This document shows positions 52,352 to 62,754 of a stretch of DNA of 64,000 nucleotides, one piece after another; the stretch's first letter is position 1, and every line of letters starts with the position of its first letter. This DNA comes from Candidatus Accumulibacter sp. ACC003 (GTDB taxonomy: Bacteria; Pseudomonadota; Gammaproteobacteria; Burkholderiales; Rhodocyclaceae), in assembly GCF_907163085.1 (NCBI RefSeq), contig NZ_CAJQTX010000009.1, forward strand, positions 62,001 through 126,000, written 5' to 3'. A model generated the notes under the pieces. That model had not been told where the DNA came from, ran no database searches, and was given only the letters and a program-made list of their open reading frames with translations. Position numbers and translations under genes: made by a program.

Positions 52352-53239
52352 TTAGCGGCGCTGGTGCCAGATTCCGCTGATGGGACGCGCCTGCGCGTCG
52401 CCCGTCGCCATCGGCGCGACGTCAAAGATCGCTTCGATGGTTCGCAGCAGGTCGTAGTGGTCGTAACGGGCGTGTACATCACCGGGAATGACATCGTCCC
52501 CCCAGAGCACGGCGTAGACGCGATCGTGGTCGCCCGGCAGGTGCCACCATTTCCCGTCGCCCTCGTCAAAGATGACAATCAGCAACACCTCGCGCCTGAA
52601 GTCGGGATCGTCGATCAGGGCGGCAAAATTCTTTTCGAGCCAGGCGTCTGCGTCGCGCAGCGGTTTGTCGTGTACATCGTGTTCGAGGTTCGGAATGACC
52701 AGCGAGAAGCGGGGCAGCGTGCGTGCCTTGGCGGCGATCAGGAACTCGTCGAAACCGGTGACGTGCTCGCGACAGAAATCCGGGTTGTCCTGAACGTCGG
52801 AGAAGCTCAGGAATGGCAAGTGCTTGCGGGCGTAGGCGCCAATAACCGGGCGCAGATCGCAGCGGCCGCTGGGGTAGCCTTCGGCGTAGGCCATCCACGA
52901 CTTCAGCTTTTGCCCCAAGTGCGGACGATCGAGTTTGACCAAGGAATTATCGACCACTCCCTCGGTACTGCCGGAAATCAGTGCCACATAGTTGGGCTGG
53001 GAATGCTTGGCAATGGCATGGTAGTTGGCAAGATAAGCGCCCGAGTCGGCAAGCATCCCGAGAAATTTCCCGGCGCGCGCCACGTCCGCATGAGTGTTCT
53101 CGAGGACAACGAGAACGACCTTGCTGGCGACGGGTTTGTGAAACTCGGCGGACAATTCTCCGGCCGGCGGCGACCGGGTCACTCCCCAAACGACGAGGAT
53201 CGCCAGCAGCACGGCGGCCAGCAGCAGTTTGCGTAACAT
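52352..53239 (-). CDS. PF04185-type phosphoesterase (acid phosphatase/phospholipase C family)
   Basis: 295 aa from the ATG at 53239 (AAGGAAA). An N-terminal membrane anchor or signal (about 1-22) is followed by VVLVVLENTHADV, AKHSQPNYVALISGS (nucleophile region), NLEHDVHDKP, LLIVIFDEGDGKWWH and DHDRVYAVLWGD, the metal-ligand pattern of AcpA-like phosphoesterases. It acts in the periplasm or at the surface. It converges on the GT39-like gene. In a polyphosphate-type organism it may scavenge phosphate; that is inference. Confidence 0.83.
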   Translation of the reverse strand: MLRKLLLAAVLLAILVVWGVTRSPPAGELSAEFHKPVASKVVLVVLENTHADVARAGKFLGMLADSGAYLANYHAIAKHSQPNYVALISGSTEGVVDNSLVKLDRPHLGQKLKSWMAYAEGYPSGRCDLRPVIGAYARKHLPFLSFSDVQDNPDFCREHVTGFDEFLIAAKARTLPRFSLVIPNLEHDVHDKPLRDADAWLEKNFAALIDDPDFRREVLLIVIFDEGDGKWWHLPGDHDRVYAVLWGDDVIPGDVHARYDHYDLLRTIEAIFDVAPMATGDAQARPISGIWHQRR

Positions 53240-55711
<2,472 letters not shown>

Positions 55712-55786
55712 TGATCGCCCGCCTCGACCACCAGCTGGCGCAAGCCACCGCGCAGCAGCTGCGTCGCCACGCTCGGCCTTGAGCCA

Positions 55787-56419
55787 ATGCCCAGACGAAA
55801 AGCAGAAACAGGACTTGAACCCAATCGCCGCGCCGAACTACTGCGTGCAGCCGCCCGGCTGTTCGTCGACAAGGGCTTCGACGCGACCACCACGCGCGAC
55901 ATCGCCGACGCTGTCGGAATGCGTTCGGGCAGCCCCTTCTACCACTTTCGCAGCAAACACGAACTCCTCAAGACGGCGATGGTCGAGGGACTAGACGCCG
56001 GCTACGCGCGCCTGCTCGCCGCCATCGACGGCATCACCGACGCCGAGCAGCGGCTGCGCGTACTGGTGCGCACGCATCTCGGCACACTGCTCGAAGGCGA
56101 GTGCCATTCGCCGATGCTGCTCGGCGAAACGCGCGCCCTCGACGCCGCCGCACGTGTCGAGATCGCCGCCGCCTTCGACCGCTATCAAGTGCCATGGCAG
56201 GCAACGCTCGACGAACTGGCGCAAGCCGGCACAATCGCGTCCGCCGCGTCGCCGGTACGACTGCTGCTGTTCGGCATGCTCAACTGGTCGAAACACTGGT
56301 ATCGTTCTGACGGCAAGCTCTCGCTGGATGAACTCGCCGACAGCGCGGTCGCACTGCTACTCGGTGGCATGATGACAAGCACGCGGCCCAGTCGGCATGT
56401 GCCGGCAACCGAGCCATAA
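55787..56419 (+). CDS. TetR-family transcriptional regulator
   Basis: 210 aa. The N-terminal helix-turn-helix (about 15-60; AARLFVDKGFDATTTRDIA, GSPFYHFRSKHELL) is typical of TetR repressors. The C-terminal ligand domain is not assignable. It lies 75 nt after fadH on the same strand, with a matching palindrome upstream of fadH; a role as acyl-CoA-responsive repressor of this pair is inferred. Confidence 0.9.
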   Translation: MPRRKAETGLEPNRRAELLRAAARLFVDKGFDATTTRDIADAVGMRSGSPFYHFRSKHELLKTAMVEGLDAGYARLLAAIDGITDAEQRLRVLVRTHLGTLLEGECHSPMLLGETRALDAAARVEIAAAFDRYQVPWQATLDELAQAGTIASAASPVRLLLFGMLNWSKHWYRSDGKLSLDELADSAVALLLGGMMTSTRPSRHVPATEP

Positions 56420-56506
56420 ACCAGCAAGGCATCAGTGCTGCCGTAGCGCGAGCGAGCAAGCTAAGCCGATCATGAAAGTCTCTTTGCTACGGCAAACGCC
56501 ACACCC

Positions 56507-56610
56507 TGGATTTCTTCACTTCGTTCGCAATGACGGCTACTTCGTGTGCAACGACGGCTTCGCCCGCCCCACCGTCATCACTGCGAGGAGCGCAGCGACG
56601 CGGCAGTCCA
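56507..56610. repeat. Palindromic intergenic repeat
   Basis: Imperfect inverted arms: 56507-56536 (TTCGTTCGCAATGACGG) and 56572-56610 (CCGTCATCACTGCGAGGAGC, then AGCGACGCGGCAGTCCA). This sequence type (often mis-translated as HCEERSDAA) recurs between genes in many bacterial genomes. It lies between the TetR and GNAT genes. Confidence 0.7.
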
Positions 56611-56680
56611 GCGCCACTTTCTCGCCAGCCATTCGCGCGACTTTCGATCAGCGAACGCGACTCTCACACCAGGAGCACCC

Positions 56681-57211
56681 ATGACCACGACGCGCGACTT
56701 CGATCTGCAGCCAACACTGATCGGCGAAGCGATGTCTCTTCGCCCATTACACCCCGACGATTTCGAAGCGCTCTACGCGGTGGCTGCGGATCCGGCGATC
56801 TGGGAGCAGCATCCAGAACCCCTGCGCTATCAGCGAGCGGTCTTTGCAGGCTTCTTTGCCAACGCACTGGCCTCCGGCGGGGCGCTGGTGGCCAGCGACA
56901 AAGCTTCGGGCGCGCTTATTGGATCTTCGCGCTACTACGACTGGCATTCGGACGAGAGCGAAGTCGCCATCGGCTTTACCTTCCTGGCCAGAAGCCACTG
57001 GGGCGGCGCCAGCAACCGCGAGATGAAGCAACTGATGCTCCAGCACGCCTTCCGTTGGGCGAAAGTCGTCTGGTTCCACATCGGCGCGACCAACTGGCGT
57101 TCACGCCGGGCAATGGAAAAGATTGGCGGCCAACTGTCACACGAGGCCAGCGTCGAAGCGAACGGCGTCGCACACGACTACGCCTTCTACAGAATCGAAG
57201 CGCTACCCTGA
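56681..57211 (+). CDS. GNAT-family N-acetyltransferase
   Basis: 176 aa from the ATG at 56681 (AGGAGCACCC). It is a RimJ/RimL-like GNAT: SLRPLHPDDFEALYAVAADP at the N-terminus, IGSSRYYDWHSDESEVAIGF in the core, and the acetyl-CoA-binding helix region SHWGGASNREMKQLML. An upstream in-frame extension crosses the palindromic repeat and is not coding. The substrate is unknown. Confidence 0.85.
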   Translation: MTTTRDFDLQPTLIGEAMSLRPLHPDDFEALYAVAADPAIWEQHPEPLRYQRAVFAGFFANALASGGALVASDKASGALIGSSRYYDWHSDESEVAIGFTFLARSHWGGASNREMKQLMLQHAFRWAKVVWFHIGATNWRSRRAMEKIGGQLSHEASVEANGVAHDYAFYRIEALP

Positions 57212-57507
57212 GCTGGCAAGCATGGCCGACACGATGCCCGACCCCATGGCAAGGCTTTACACAGTTTTACCGTAATTCCCGCCATTTCGGGCCCCCCATC
57301 CCGGCTAATTGCCTAGACTGCATCCCTGACCTGCATTGACGATAAGTCGCTTACGGGCGCATGGCCCGCGACCTTGTCAACGGCAAAGAACAAGCGGCCT
57401 CCACCAGAGGGCACGCAGGGGACTGACGCAGACGCGGCAAGAATCTCGGGCATGATTCTGCTTGCCGGCTCCGTCTTGTGATTTCATGGAAAAAAGAGGA
57501 GCACATC

Positions 57508-58287
57508 ATGAGCAGTAGCGTTGGCGGCATTGGTAGCAACATGGCGATAGATCCGCGCGAGATGCGCGGCACGAAACGCCCGGACCCGGCACAAATGGCC
57601 GACGCCCTGTTCTCCCAGCTGGACTCGGCAAAGCAGGGTTACATCGAAAAGTCAGACCTGCAGGCGGGCTTCGCAAAAGCCTTTTCGTCGTCGTCGGCAA
57701 GCTCATCAGCCGCAGCGGCAAGCGCCACGTCCGACAGCGCGTCAGCGGCCAACGATTTGTTTGCCAAGCTTGACGCGAACGGCGACGGCAAGGTCACCAA
57801 GCAGGAGTTTTCCGATACGCTGAAACAGATCGGTGAGCAGCTAGACAGCCAGCTGATGCATGCGCGCACGACGGCAGCGATGGCACAGGGTGGCGGCGAC
57901 GGGACGCAAGCCATGAACGGCCGCCCGCCCCCACCCCCACCCGCAGGCGCAGGGTTGAGCAGGGAAGAGCTGAGCAGCGTGGCAAGCGAAACCGCGACCT
58001 CGAATAGCGATCTCTCCAGCAAGCTGACAGCGCTGGTGACGAATTTTGATCAGGCCGACACCGATGGCGACGGCAAGGTCAGCTTCCAGGAGGCACAGGC
58101 CTACCAGGAAAAAATCGCTGCCGTCACGTCCTCCGGGTCGGCATCGTCGGCGGCCAGCAGCACAGCGAACAACGCCGACAGCGGCTCGGACGCCCGACTG
58201 ATCTCACAAATTGCCCGCCTGATCGACGCCTACGGCATCGGCGATGGCAGCCGCGGCGGTGCGTCTGCGATGTTGGCCAGCGCCTGA
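57508..58287 (+). CDS. EF-hand domain protein with Ser/Ala-rich linkers
   Basis: 259 aa; AGAGGAG precedes the ATG. It has two good EF-hand loops, DANGDGKVTKQEF (about 93-105) and DTDGDGKVSFQEA (about 193-205), plus a degenerate one near the N-terminus (LDSAKQGYIEKSDL). Low-complexity Ser/Ala segments (about 60-85 and 215-235) and a Pro-rich stretch (PPPPPP at about 140) separate them. No signal peptide is evident. It resembles the EF-hand proteins of Xanthomonas and related bacteria (XopAW-like) in arrangement; function is unknown. Confidence 0.8.
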   Translation: MSSSVGGIGSNMAIDPREMRGTKRPDPAQMADALFSQLDSAKQGYIEKSDLQAGFAKAFSSSSASSSAAAASATSDSASAANDLFAKLDANGDGKVTKQEFSDTLKQIGEQLDSQLMHARTTAAMAQGGGDGTQAMNGRPPPPPPAGAGLSREELSSVASETATSNSDLSSKLTALVTNFDQADTDGDGKVSFQEAQAYQEKIAAVTSSGSASSAASSTANNADSGSDARLISQIARLIDAYGIGDGSRGGASAMLASA

Positions 58288-58429
58288 GCCTCACCAAGCG
58301 GGAACAGCTAGCGCCAGGGAAATGAACGGGCGCCGACAAAACTGGCGGCGGCTCGGGCAAGCACGGTAAAACGCAGATAGCAGCACGCCGCCGACCGTTG
58401 GCTGACGCCGGCGTGCTCGCAACGTCTCG

Positions 58430-59608
58430 TCAGATCGCCCCCTCTTGCCGCAGCCGATCGATCGCCGCCTGCTCCCAGCCGAGTTCGCCGAGAATCGCAT
58501 CGGTGTGCTGCCCGAGCGCCGGCACGGCGTCCATGCGCGGCGTGAAGCTATCGACTTGGCCGGGCGGCAGCAGCGCCGGGATCGGGCCGGCCGGCGTGTC
58601 GACTTCGCACCAGCGCCCGCGCGCCGCGAGCTGCGGGTGCTCCCAGACCTCGTGCATGTCGTTCATCCGCGCGTTGGCGATCTGCGCCGCGTCGAGCTTG
58701 GCGATCAACTGTTCGGAGCTGAGCAGCGCGAAGCACTCGTCGATCAGCGCGCGCAGTTCGTCACGCGCCTGCGTGCGCCGCAAGTTCGAGCAGAAGCGCG
58801 CATCGCTGGCGAGTTCCGGGAGATCAAGGACACGGCTGCAGAACACCTGCCACTCGCGCTCGTTCTGCAAGCCGAGCATCACCGTCTTGCCGTCGCCCGC
58901 CGTGAACGGGCCATAGGGGAAGATCGTCGCGTGCGCGGCGCCGGCGCGCGGCGGTGGCGGCGCGCCGTCGAAGGCGTAGTACAGCGGATAGCTCATCCAC
59001 TCGACCATGCTTTCGAGCATCGACACGTCGATATGGCAGCCGCGCCCGCTGCGAGCGCGCTGCAGCAGCGCGGCGAGGATCTGGCTGTGCGCGTACATCG
59101 CCGCCGAAATGTCGGCGACCGAGCAGCCGGCCTTGGCGGGCGCATTGGCCGCGCCGGTCACCGACAGGAATCCCGATTCGCTCTGGATCAAGAGGTCGTA
59201 GGCTTTCTTGTCGCGATACGGGCCGTCGCTGCCGTAGCCCGAGATGTCGCAGACGATCAGCCGCGGATGCTGCTCGCGCAGCGTCTCGTACGACAGGCCG
59301 AGGCGCGCCGCGGCGCCGGGCGCCAGGTTCTGCACCAGCACGTCGGCCTGCGCCAGCAGCTTCGCCAGGATCGCCGGCGCCTCGGCGTGCTTAAGGTCGA
59401 GCGTCAGGCTCTCCTTCGAACGATTGGTCCATACGAAGTGCGACGCCAGGCCGCGCACGCGCTCGTCGTAGGCGCGCGCGAAATCACCGCTGCACGGCCG
59501 CTCGACCTTGATCACGCGGGCGCCGAGGTCGGCCAGCTGGCGGGTACAGAACGGCGCCGCGATGGCGTGTTCGAGGGTAAGCACGGTGATGCCGTCGAGG
59601 GGGCGCAT
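58430..59608 (-). CDS. CaiB/BaiF-family CoA-transferase (class III)
   Basis: 392 aa; AAGGA lies before the ATG. It shows GITVLTLEHAIAAPFCTRQL at the N-terminus, the nucleophile Asp region AAMYAHSQILAALL followed by GCHIDVSMLESM, and FPYGPFTAGDGKTVML. Class III enzymes move CoA between carboxylic acids. The acyl-CoA dehydrogenase gene ends 10 nt upstream on the same strand, so the two form an operon for activating and oxidising some acid. Substrate unknown. Confidence 0.9.
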   Translation of the reverse strand: MRPLDGITVLTLEHAIAAPFCTRQLADLGARVIKVERPCSGDFARAYDERVRGLASHFVWTNRSKESLTLDLKHAEAPAILAKLLAQADVLVQNLAPGAAARLGLSYETLREQHPRLIVCDISGYGSDGPYRDKKAYDLLIQSESGFLSVTGAANAPAKAGCSVADISAAMYAHSQILAALLQRARSGRGCHIDVSMLESMVEWMSYPLYYAFDGAPPPPRAGAAHATIFPYGPFTAGDGKTVMLGLQNEREWQVFCSRVLDLPELASDARFCSNLRRTQARDELRALIDECFALLSSEQLIAKLDAAQIANARMNDMHEVWEHPQLAARGRWCEVDTPAGPIPALLPPGQVDSFTPRMDAVPALGQHTDAILGELGWEQAAIDRLRQEGAI

Positions 59609-59618
59609 GGCAGTCCTT

Positions 59619-60779
59619 CTAGAATGAGCGCGGCAGCCCGAGCAGGTGCTCGGCGACGTAGGAAAATATCAGGTTGGTCGAGATCGGCGCGACCTGATAA
59701 AGGCGCGTCTCGCGGAACTTGCGCTCGACGTCGTACTCGCTGGCGAAGCCGAAGCCGCCGTAGGTCTGCAAGCAGACGTTGGCCGCTTGCCACGACGCCT
59801 TGGCGGCCAGGTACTTGGCCATGTTGGCCTCGGCGCCACACGGCTGCTGCGCGTCAAAAAGCGCACACGCCTTGAAGCGCATCAGATTGGCCGCTTCGAC
59901 TTCGATAAACGCTTCGGCAATCGGAAACTGCACGCCCTGGTTCTGGCCGATCGGCCGGTCGAAAACGACGCGCTCTTTGGCGTAGCGGCTGGCGCGGTCG
60001 ACGAACCAGTAGCCGTCACCGATGCACTCGGCGGCGATCAGCGCGCGCTCGGCGTTGAGACCCTCGAGGAGGTACTTGAAACCTTTGCCCTCCTCGCCAA
60101 TGAGGCTCTCTTGCGGAATCTCGAGATTGTCGAAAAACAACTCGTTGGTCTCGTGATTGACCATGTTGGCAATCGGTCGCACGCTCAGGCCATTGCCGAC
60201 CGCCTGCCGGAGATCGACGATGAATATCGACATCCCGGCCGATTTCTTCGCCACCTCGGCGAACGGCGTCGTGCGCGCCAGCAGAATCATCAGGTCCGAG
60301 TGCTGGACGCGCGAAATCCACACCTTCTGGCCGTTGACCACATAGCGGCCGTCTTTCTTGACCGCGCTGGTCGTGATACGCGTGGTGTCGGTGCCGGCGC
60401 CGGGCTCGGTGACCGCCATCGACTGGATGCGCAGCTTGCCGGCGGCGATGTCGGGCAGGTATTTCGCCTTCTGCGCCGCGCTGCCGCTGCGCAGCAGCGT
60501 GCCCATGTTGTACATCTGGCCGTGCACGGCAGCGGCGTTGCCGCCGCTGCGGTTGATCTCTTCCATGATCACGCTCGCCGCGGTCAAGCCGAGACCCGAG
60601 CCACCGTACTCCTCGGGAATCATCGCCGCCAGCCAGCCGGCGCCGATCAGCGCGTCGACGAAAGCCTCGGGATAGCCGCGCTGCTCGTCGATCCGGCGAA
60701 AATACGCGTCCGGGAATTGCCCGCACAGATCGCGGACGGCGTCGCGGATTTCCTGGTGTTCGTCGGAGCTGTCGAGCAT
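59619..60779 (-). CDS. Acyl-CoA dehydrogenase
   Basis: 386 aa. The flavoenzyme pattern is clear: AVTEPGAGTDTTRITTSA (FAD/substrate loop), GQKVWISRVQHSD, and QTYGGFGFASEYDVERKFRE near the C-terminus. A catalytic Glu cannot be assigned with certainty. It probably opens the operon with the CaiB-type gene and oxidises the CoA ester produced. Confidence 0.9.
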   Translation of the reverse strand: MLDSSDEHQEIRDAVRDLCGQFPDAYFRRIDEQRGYPEAFVDALIGAGWLAAMIPEEYGGSGLGLTAASVIMEEINRSGGNAAAVHGQMYNMGTLLRSGSAAQKAKYLPDIAAGKLRIQSMAVTEPGAGTDTTRITTSAVKKDGRYVVNGQKVWISRVQHSDLMILLARTTPFAEVAKKSAGMSIFIVDLRQAVGNGLSVRPIANMVNHETNELFFDNLEIPQESLIGEEGKGFKYLLEGLNAERALIAAECIGDGYWFVDRASRYAKERVVFDRPIGQNQGVQFPIAEAFIEVEAANLMRFKACALFDAQQPCGAEANMAKYLAAKASWQAANVCLQTYGGFGFASEYDVERKFRETRLYQVAPISTNLIFSYVAEHLLGLPRSF

Positions 60780-60955
60780 CGTCGTCTCTTGGCGGTGTGG
60801 TGGTTTTGGCTACAGCGGTTCGCCGGTGAGTGGCGACCGCATGCGTGCGCACCGTGAGAGATTAGCAGGGCTCGAACGTTTACTGAATCGGCAATTCCTC
60901 ACGACGCCCGCCGCTGACCGTCGCCACCGCGGCAAGCGCTCATCGCCGCCGCCCG

Positions 60956-60985
60956 CAAGCCCGCCTGCTCGCAAAGGCGGGCTTG
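60956..60985 (-). terminator. Hairpin after the decarboxylase operon
   Basis: Arms CAAGCCCGCCT / AGGCGGGCTTG with an 8-nt loop, 44 nt beyond the OadG-like stop. No T-run follows, so terminator function is moderately supported. Confidence 0.5.
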
Positions 60986-61028
60986 TCGGTTTGGCGATAA
61001 TTGCCGGTGGCGGGCGCCGCTTACGGCA

Positions 61029-61208
61029 TCAAACGGGCGGCGTGCCGGCGGGTTTCCCCGGTTGCGGCGCTTCGCGCTTTAAGCGGTTGAGCAGCGGCAG
61101 AAAGGCCAGCACGACGCCAATCCCGCTGATGATCACGAAACTGAGAAAAAAATCGATGACGCTCAGGATCAGCGCGCCTTCGAGCGTGTCCGGAATGATC
61201 GCGGTCAT
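61029..61208 (-). CDS. OadG-like small membrane subunit
   Basis: 59 aa from the ATG at 61208, preceded by GAGG. It has one membrane helix (about 12-38) containing IISGIGVVLAFLPLLNRL, similar to the GMGxVFxFLxxL pattern of gamma subunits of Na+-translocating decarboxylases. A basic, Pro-rich tail follows. It overlaps the 31-codon ORF upstream by 4 nt. Gamma subunits help assemble the beta subunit with a carboxyltransferase; none is in view here. Confidence 0.7.
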   Translation of the reverse strand: MTAIIPDTLEGALILSVIDFFLSFVIISGIGVVLAFLPLLNRLKREAPQPGKPAGTPPV

Positions 61209-61300
61209 GGCTGCCTCGTGGTAACGGTTATGGCCGCAGCCCCAACGCCGACTGGCGCCGTGGCTGCGACTATGAAAAGGTAATGGCTCGGGTGCGCCAT
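61205..61300 (-). CDS. 31-aa membrane peptide ORF in the decarboxylase operon
   Basis: Very small. The ATG at 61300 follows the OadB-like stop by 2 nt and has a GGGAG ribosome site; its stop overlaps the next start as ATGA. The peptide begins MAHPSHYLFIVAATAP and has one hydrophobic segment (about 7-26). Tight spacing on both sides argues that it is translated. No family is recognised. Confidence 0.55.
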   Translation of the reverse strand: MAHPSHYLFIVAATAPVGVGAAAITVTTRQP

Positions 61301-61302
61301 GC

Positions 61303-62478
61303 TCAACTCCCCACGCCCAACAGAGCCAGCAGGATACCGCCCGAGATGGCGGTGCCGAATACACCGGCCAGATTGGGGCCCATGGCATGATAGATGAGAA
61401 AATTCTGGGGGTTTTCCTGGTGCGCGACGATGTGTGCAACGCGCGCCGCGATCGGTACGGAGGCGATTCCCGCGGAGCCAATCAAGGGATTGATCTTGGT
61501 CTTCAGGAACAGATTCATGATCTTTGCGGTAATGACGCCAGAAGCGGTACCGACGAGAAAAGCCAGCAGGCCGAGGACGACGATCTCGAGCGTCTGAATA
61601 GTCAGGAACTTGTCCGCCGCCATGGTCGAGCCGATGGCCACGGTGAGGATGATGATGATGATGTTCATCATCGGACCGGCGGCAGTCTTGGCCAGCCGCT
61701 CGGTCACGCCGACCTCTTTGAGCAGGTTGCCGAGCATGAGCATGGTGATCAACGGTGCCACCGGCGGAAAAAACAGGTTGACGATGATCGCGATGACGAG
61801 GGGAAAGGCGATCTTCTCGAGCTTGCTGACCTTGCGCAGGAGCGCCATGCCGATCTGTCGTTCGGCCTTGGTGGTCAGCAAGCGCATAACCGGTGGCTGG
61901 ATCATCGGCATCAGCGCCATGTACGAGTACGCGGCGACGGAAATCGGGCCCAGCAAATGCGGCGCGAGCTTGACCGCTACGAAGATCGCCATCGGCCCAT
62001 CGGCGCCACCAATGATCCCGATCGCGCCCGCCTCGCTGAGGGTGAAGCCGAGTAGCTTGGCCAAAATCAAGGCCGCGAATATTCCCAGGTGCGCTCCCGC
62101 GCCGAGAATCACCAGGCGCGGATTGGCGATCATCGGCCCAAAGTCGGTCATCGCCCCGACACCAAGAAAAATCAGCGGCGGCAGGATCAGCTTGACGACG
62201 CCCAGGTAGGCGTAGTGGAACAAGCCGCCCTCCTTCACCGCGTACAAGAGTGCCGAGATGGCTTGCCCGCCGGGGACGTCGTCGGGCGGCCCGGGAACGT
62301 TGGCGACGATGCACGAAAACCCGATGCCGACCAGCAGCAGCGGCTCGTAGTCTTTGGCGACCGCCAGATAGATCATGATCATGCCAACGACGATCATTAT
62401 CAGGTTGCCAAACGAAAAGTGGACCGCCCCCGTCTGATCGAGGAGGGCCTGGAGAAACATCAGAATCTGTTCGAGCAA
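61303..62478 (-). CDS. Na+-translocating decarboxylase beta subunit (OadB/MmdB/GcdB family)
   Basis: 391 aa starting at a TTG preceded by AAGGAAGG; an ATG at 62460 is the alternative. About ten membrane helices. Family motifs include GAMTDFGPMIANPR, GAIGIIGGADGPMAIF, and the NFLIYHAMGPNLAGVFGTAI end. The family couples decarboxylation of oxaloacetate, methylmalonyl-CoA or glutaconyl-CoA to Na+ export. The alpha (carboxyltransferase) and biotin-carrier genes are not adjacent. It is divergent from a sensor kinase across a perfect palindrome. Confidence 0.9.
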   Translation of the reverse strand: MLEQILMFLQALLDQTGAVHFSFGNLIMIVVGMIMIYLAVAKDYEPLLLVGIGFSCIVANVPGPPDDVPGGQAISALLYAVKEGGLFHYAYLGVVKLILPPLIFLGVGAMTDFGPMIANPRLVILGAGAHLGIFAALILAKLLGFTLSEAGAIGIIGGADGPMAIFVAVKLAPHLLGPISVAAYSYMALMPMIQPPVMRLLTTKAERQIGMALLRKVSKLEKIAFPLVIAIIVNLFFPPVAPLITMLMLGNLLKEVGVTERLAKTAAGPMMNIIIIILTVAIGSTMAADKFLTIQTLEIVVLGLLAFLVGTASGVITAKIMNLFLKTKINPLIGSAGIASVPIAARVAHIVAHQENPQNFLIYHAMGPNLAGVFGTAISGGILLALLGVGS

Positions 62479-62611
62479 AGCACACCTTCCTTTTTTTTTT
62501 TAGCGGCCGGCCACTTCCGGAACGCTGTCAACTGGAGCCACGCAAGCTGGCGAACGACCGCTGCTTTTCCCCGGCAGCGTCGCGAGAGGCAGTATAGGTC
62601 GCGCCATTGCA

Positions 62612-62641
62612 GGCGAAACTAGGGTTATCCCTAGTTTCGCC
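62612..62641. promoter_or_regulatory. Perfect 13-bp inverted repeat between oadB and the sensor kinase
   Basis: Arms GGCGAAACTAGGG (62612-62624) and CCCTAGTTTCGCC (62629-62641) with TTAT between. The location in the 276-nt divergent gap suggests an operator for a dimeric regulator rather than a terminator. Confidence 0.6.
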
Positions 62642-62754
62642 ACCCCCTCTCGGGCGCTCGTGCTAAGGTGCTCGGGTCTCGCAGCCGGGACGGGAATGGC
62701 ATGCCGACAGCGCTCGTCGGCCGCTGCAGGGCGGATTATTGAAGGGGCCGAGTA

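Noticed and set aside
56546-56680. N-terminal extension of the GNAT protein
   Set aside because: It translates the palindromic repeat (HCEERSDAA-like) and a better ribosome site precedes the ATG at 56681.
57235-57260. Possible sigma-54 promoter before the EF-hand gene
   Set aside because: TGGCAAGGCTTTACA lacks the GC of the -12 element and is too far from the start.
61205-62485. 426-codon minus-strand frame overlapping the OadB-like gene in another phase
   Set aside because: Only its last 31 codons, with their own start, are plausible; the rest is out of phase with conserved OadB sequence.
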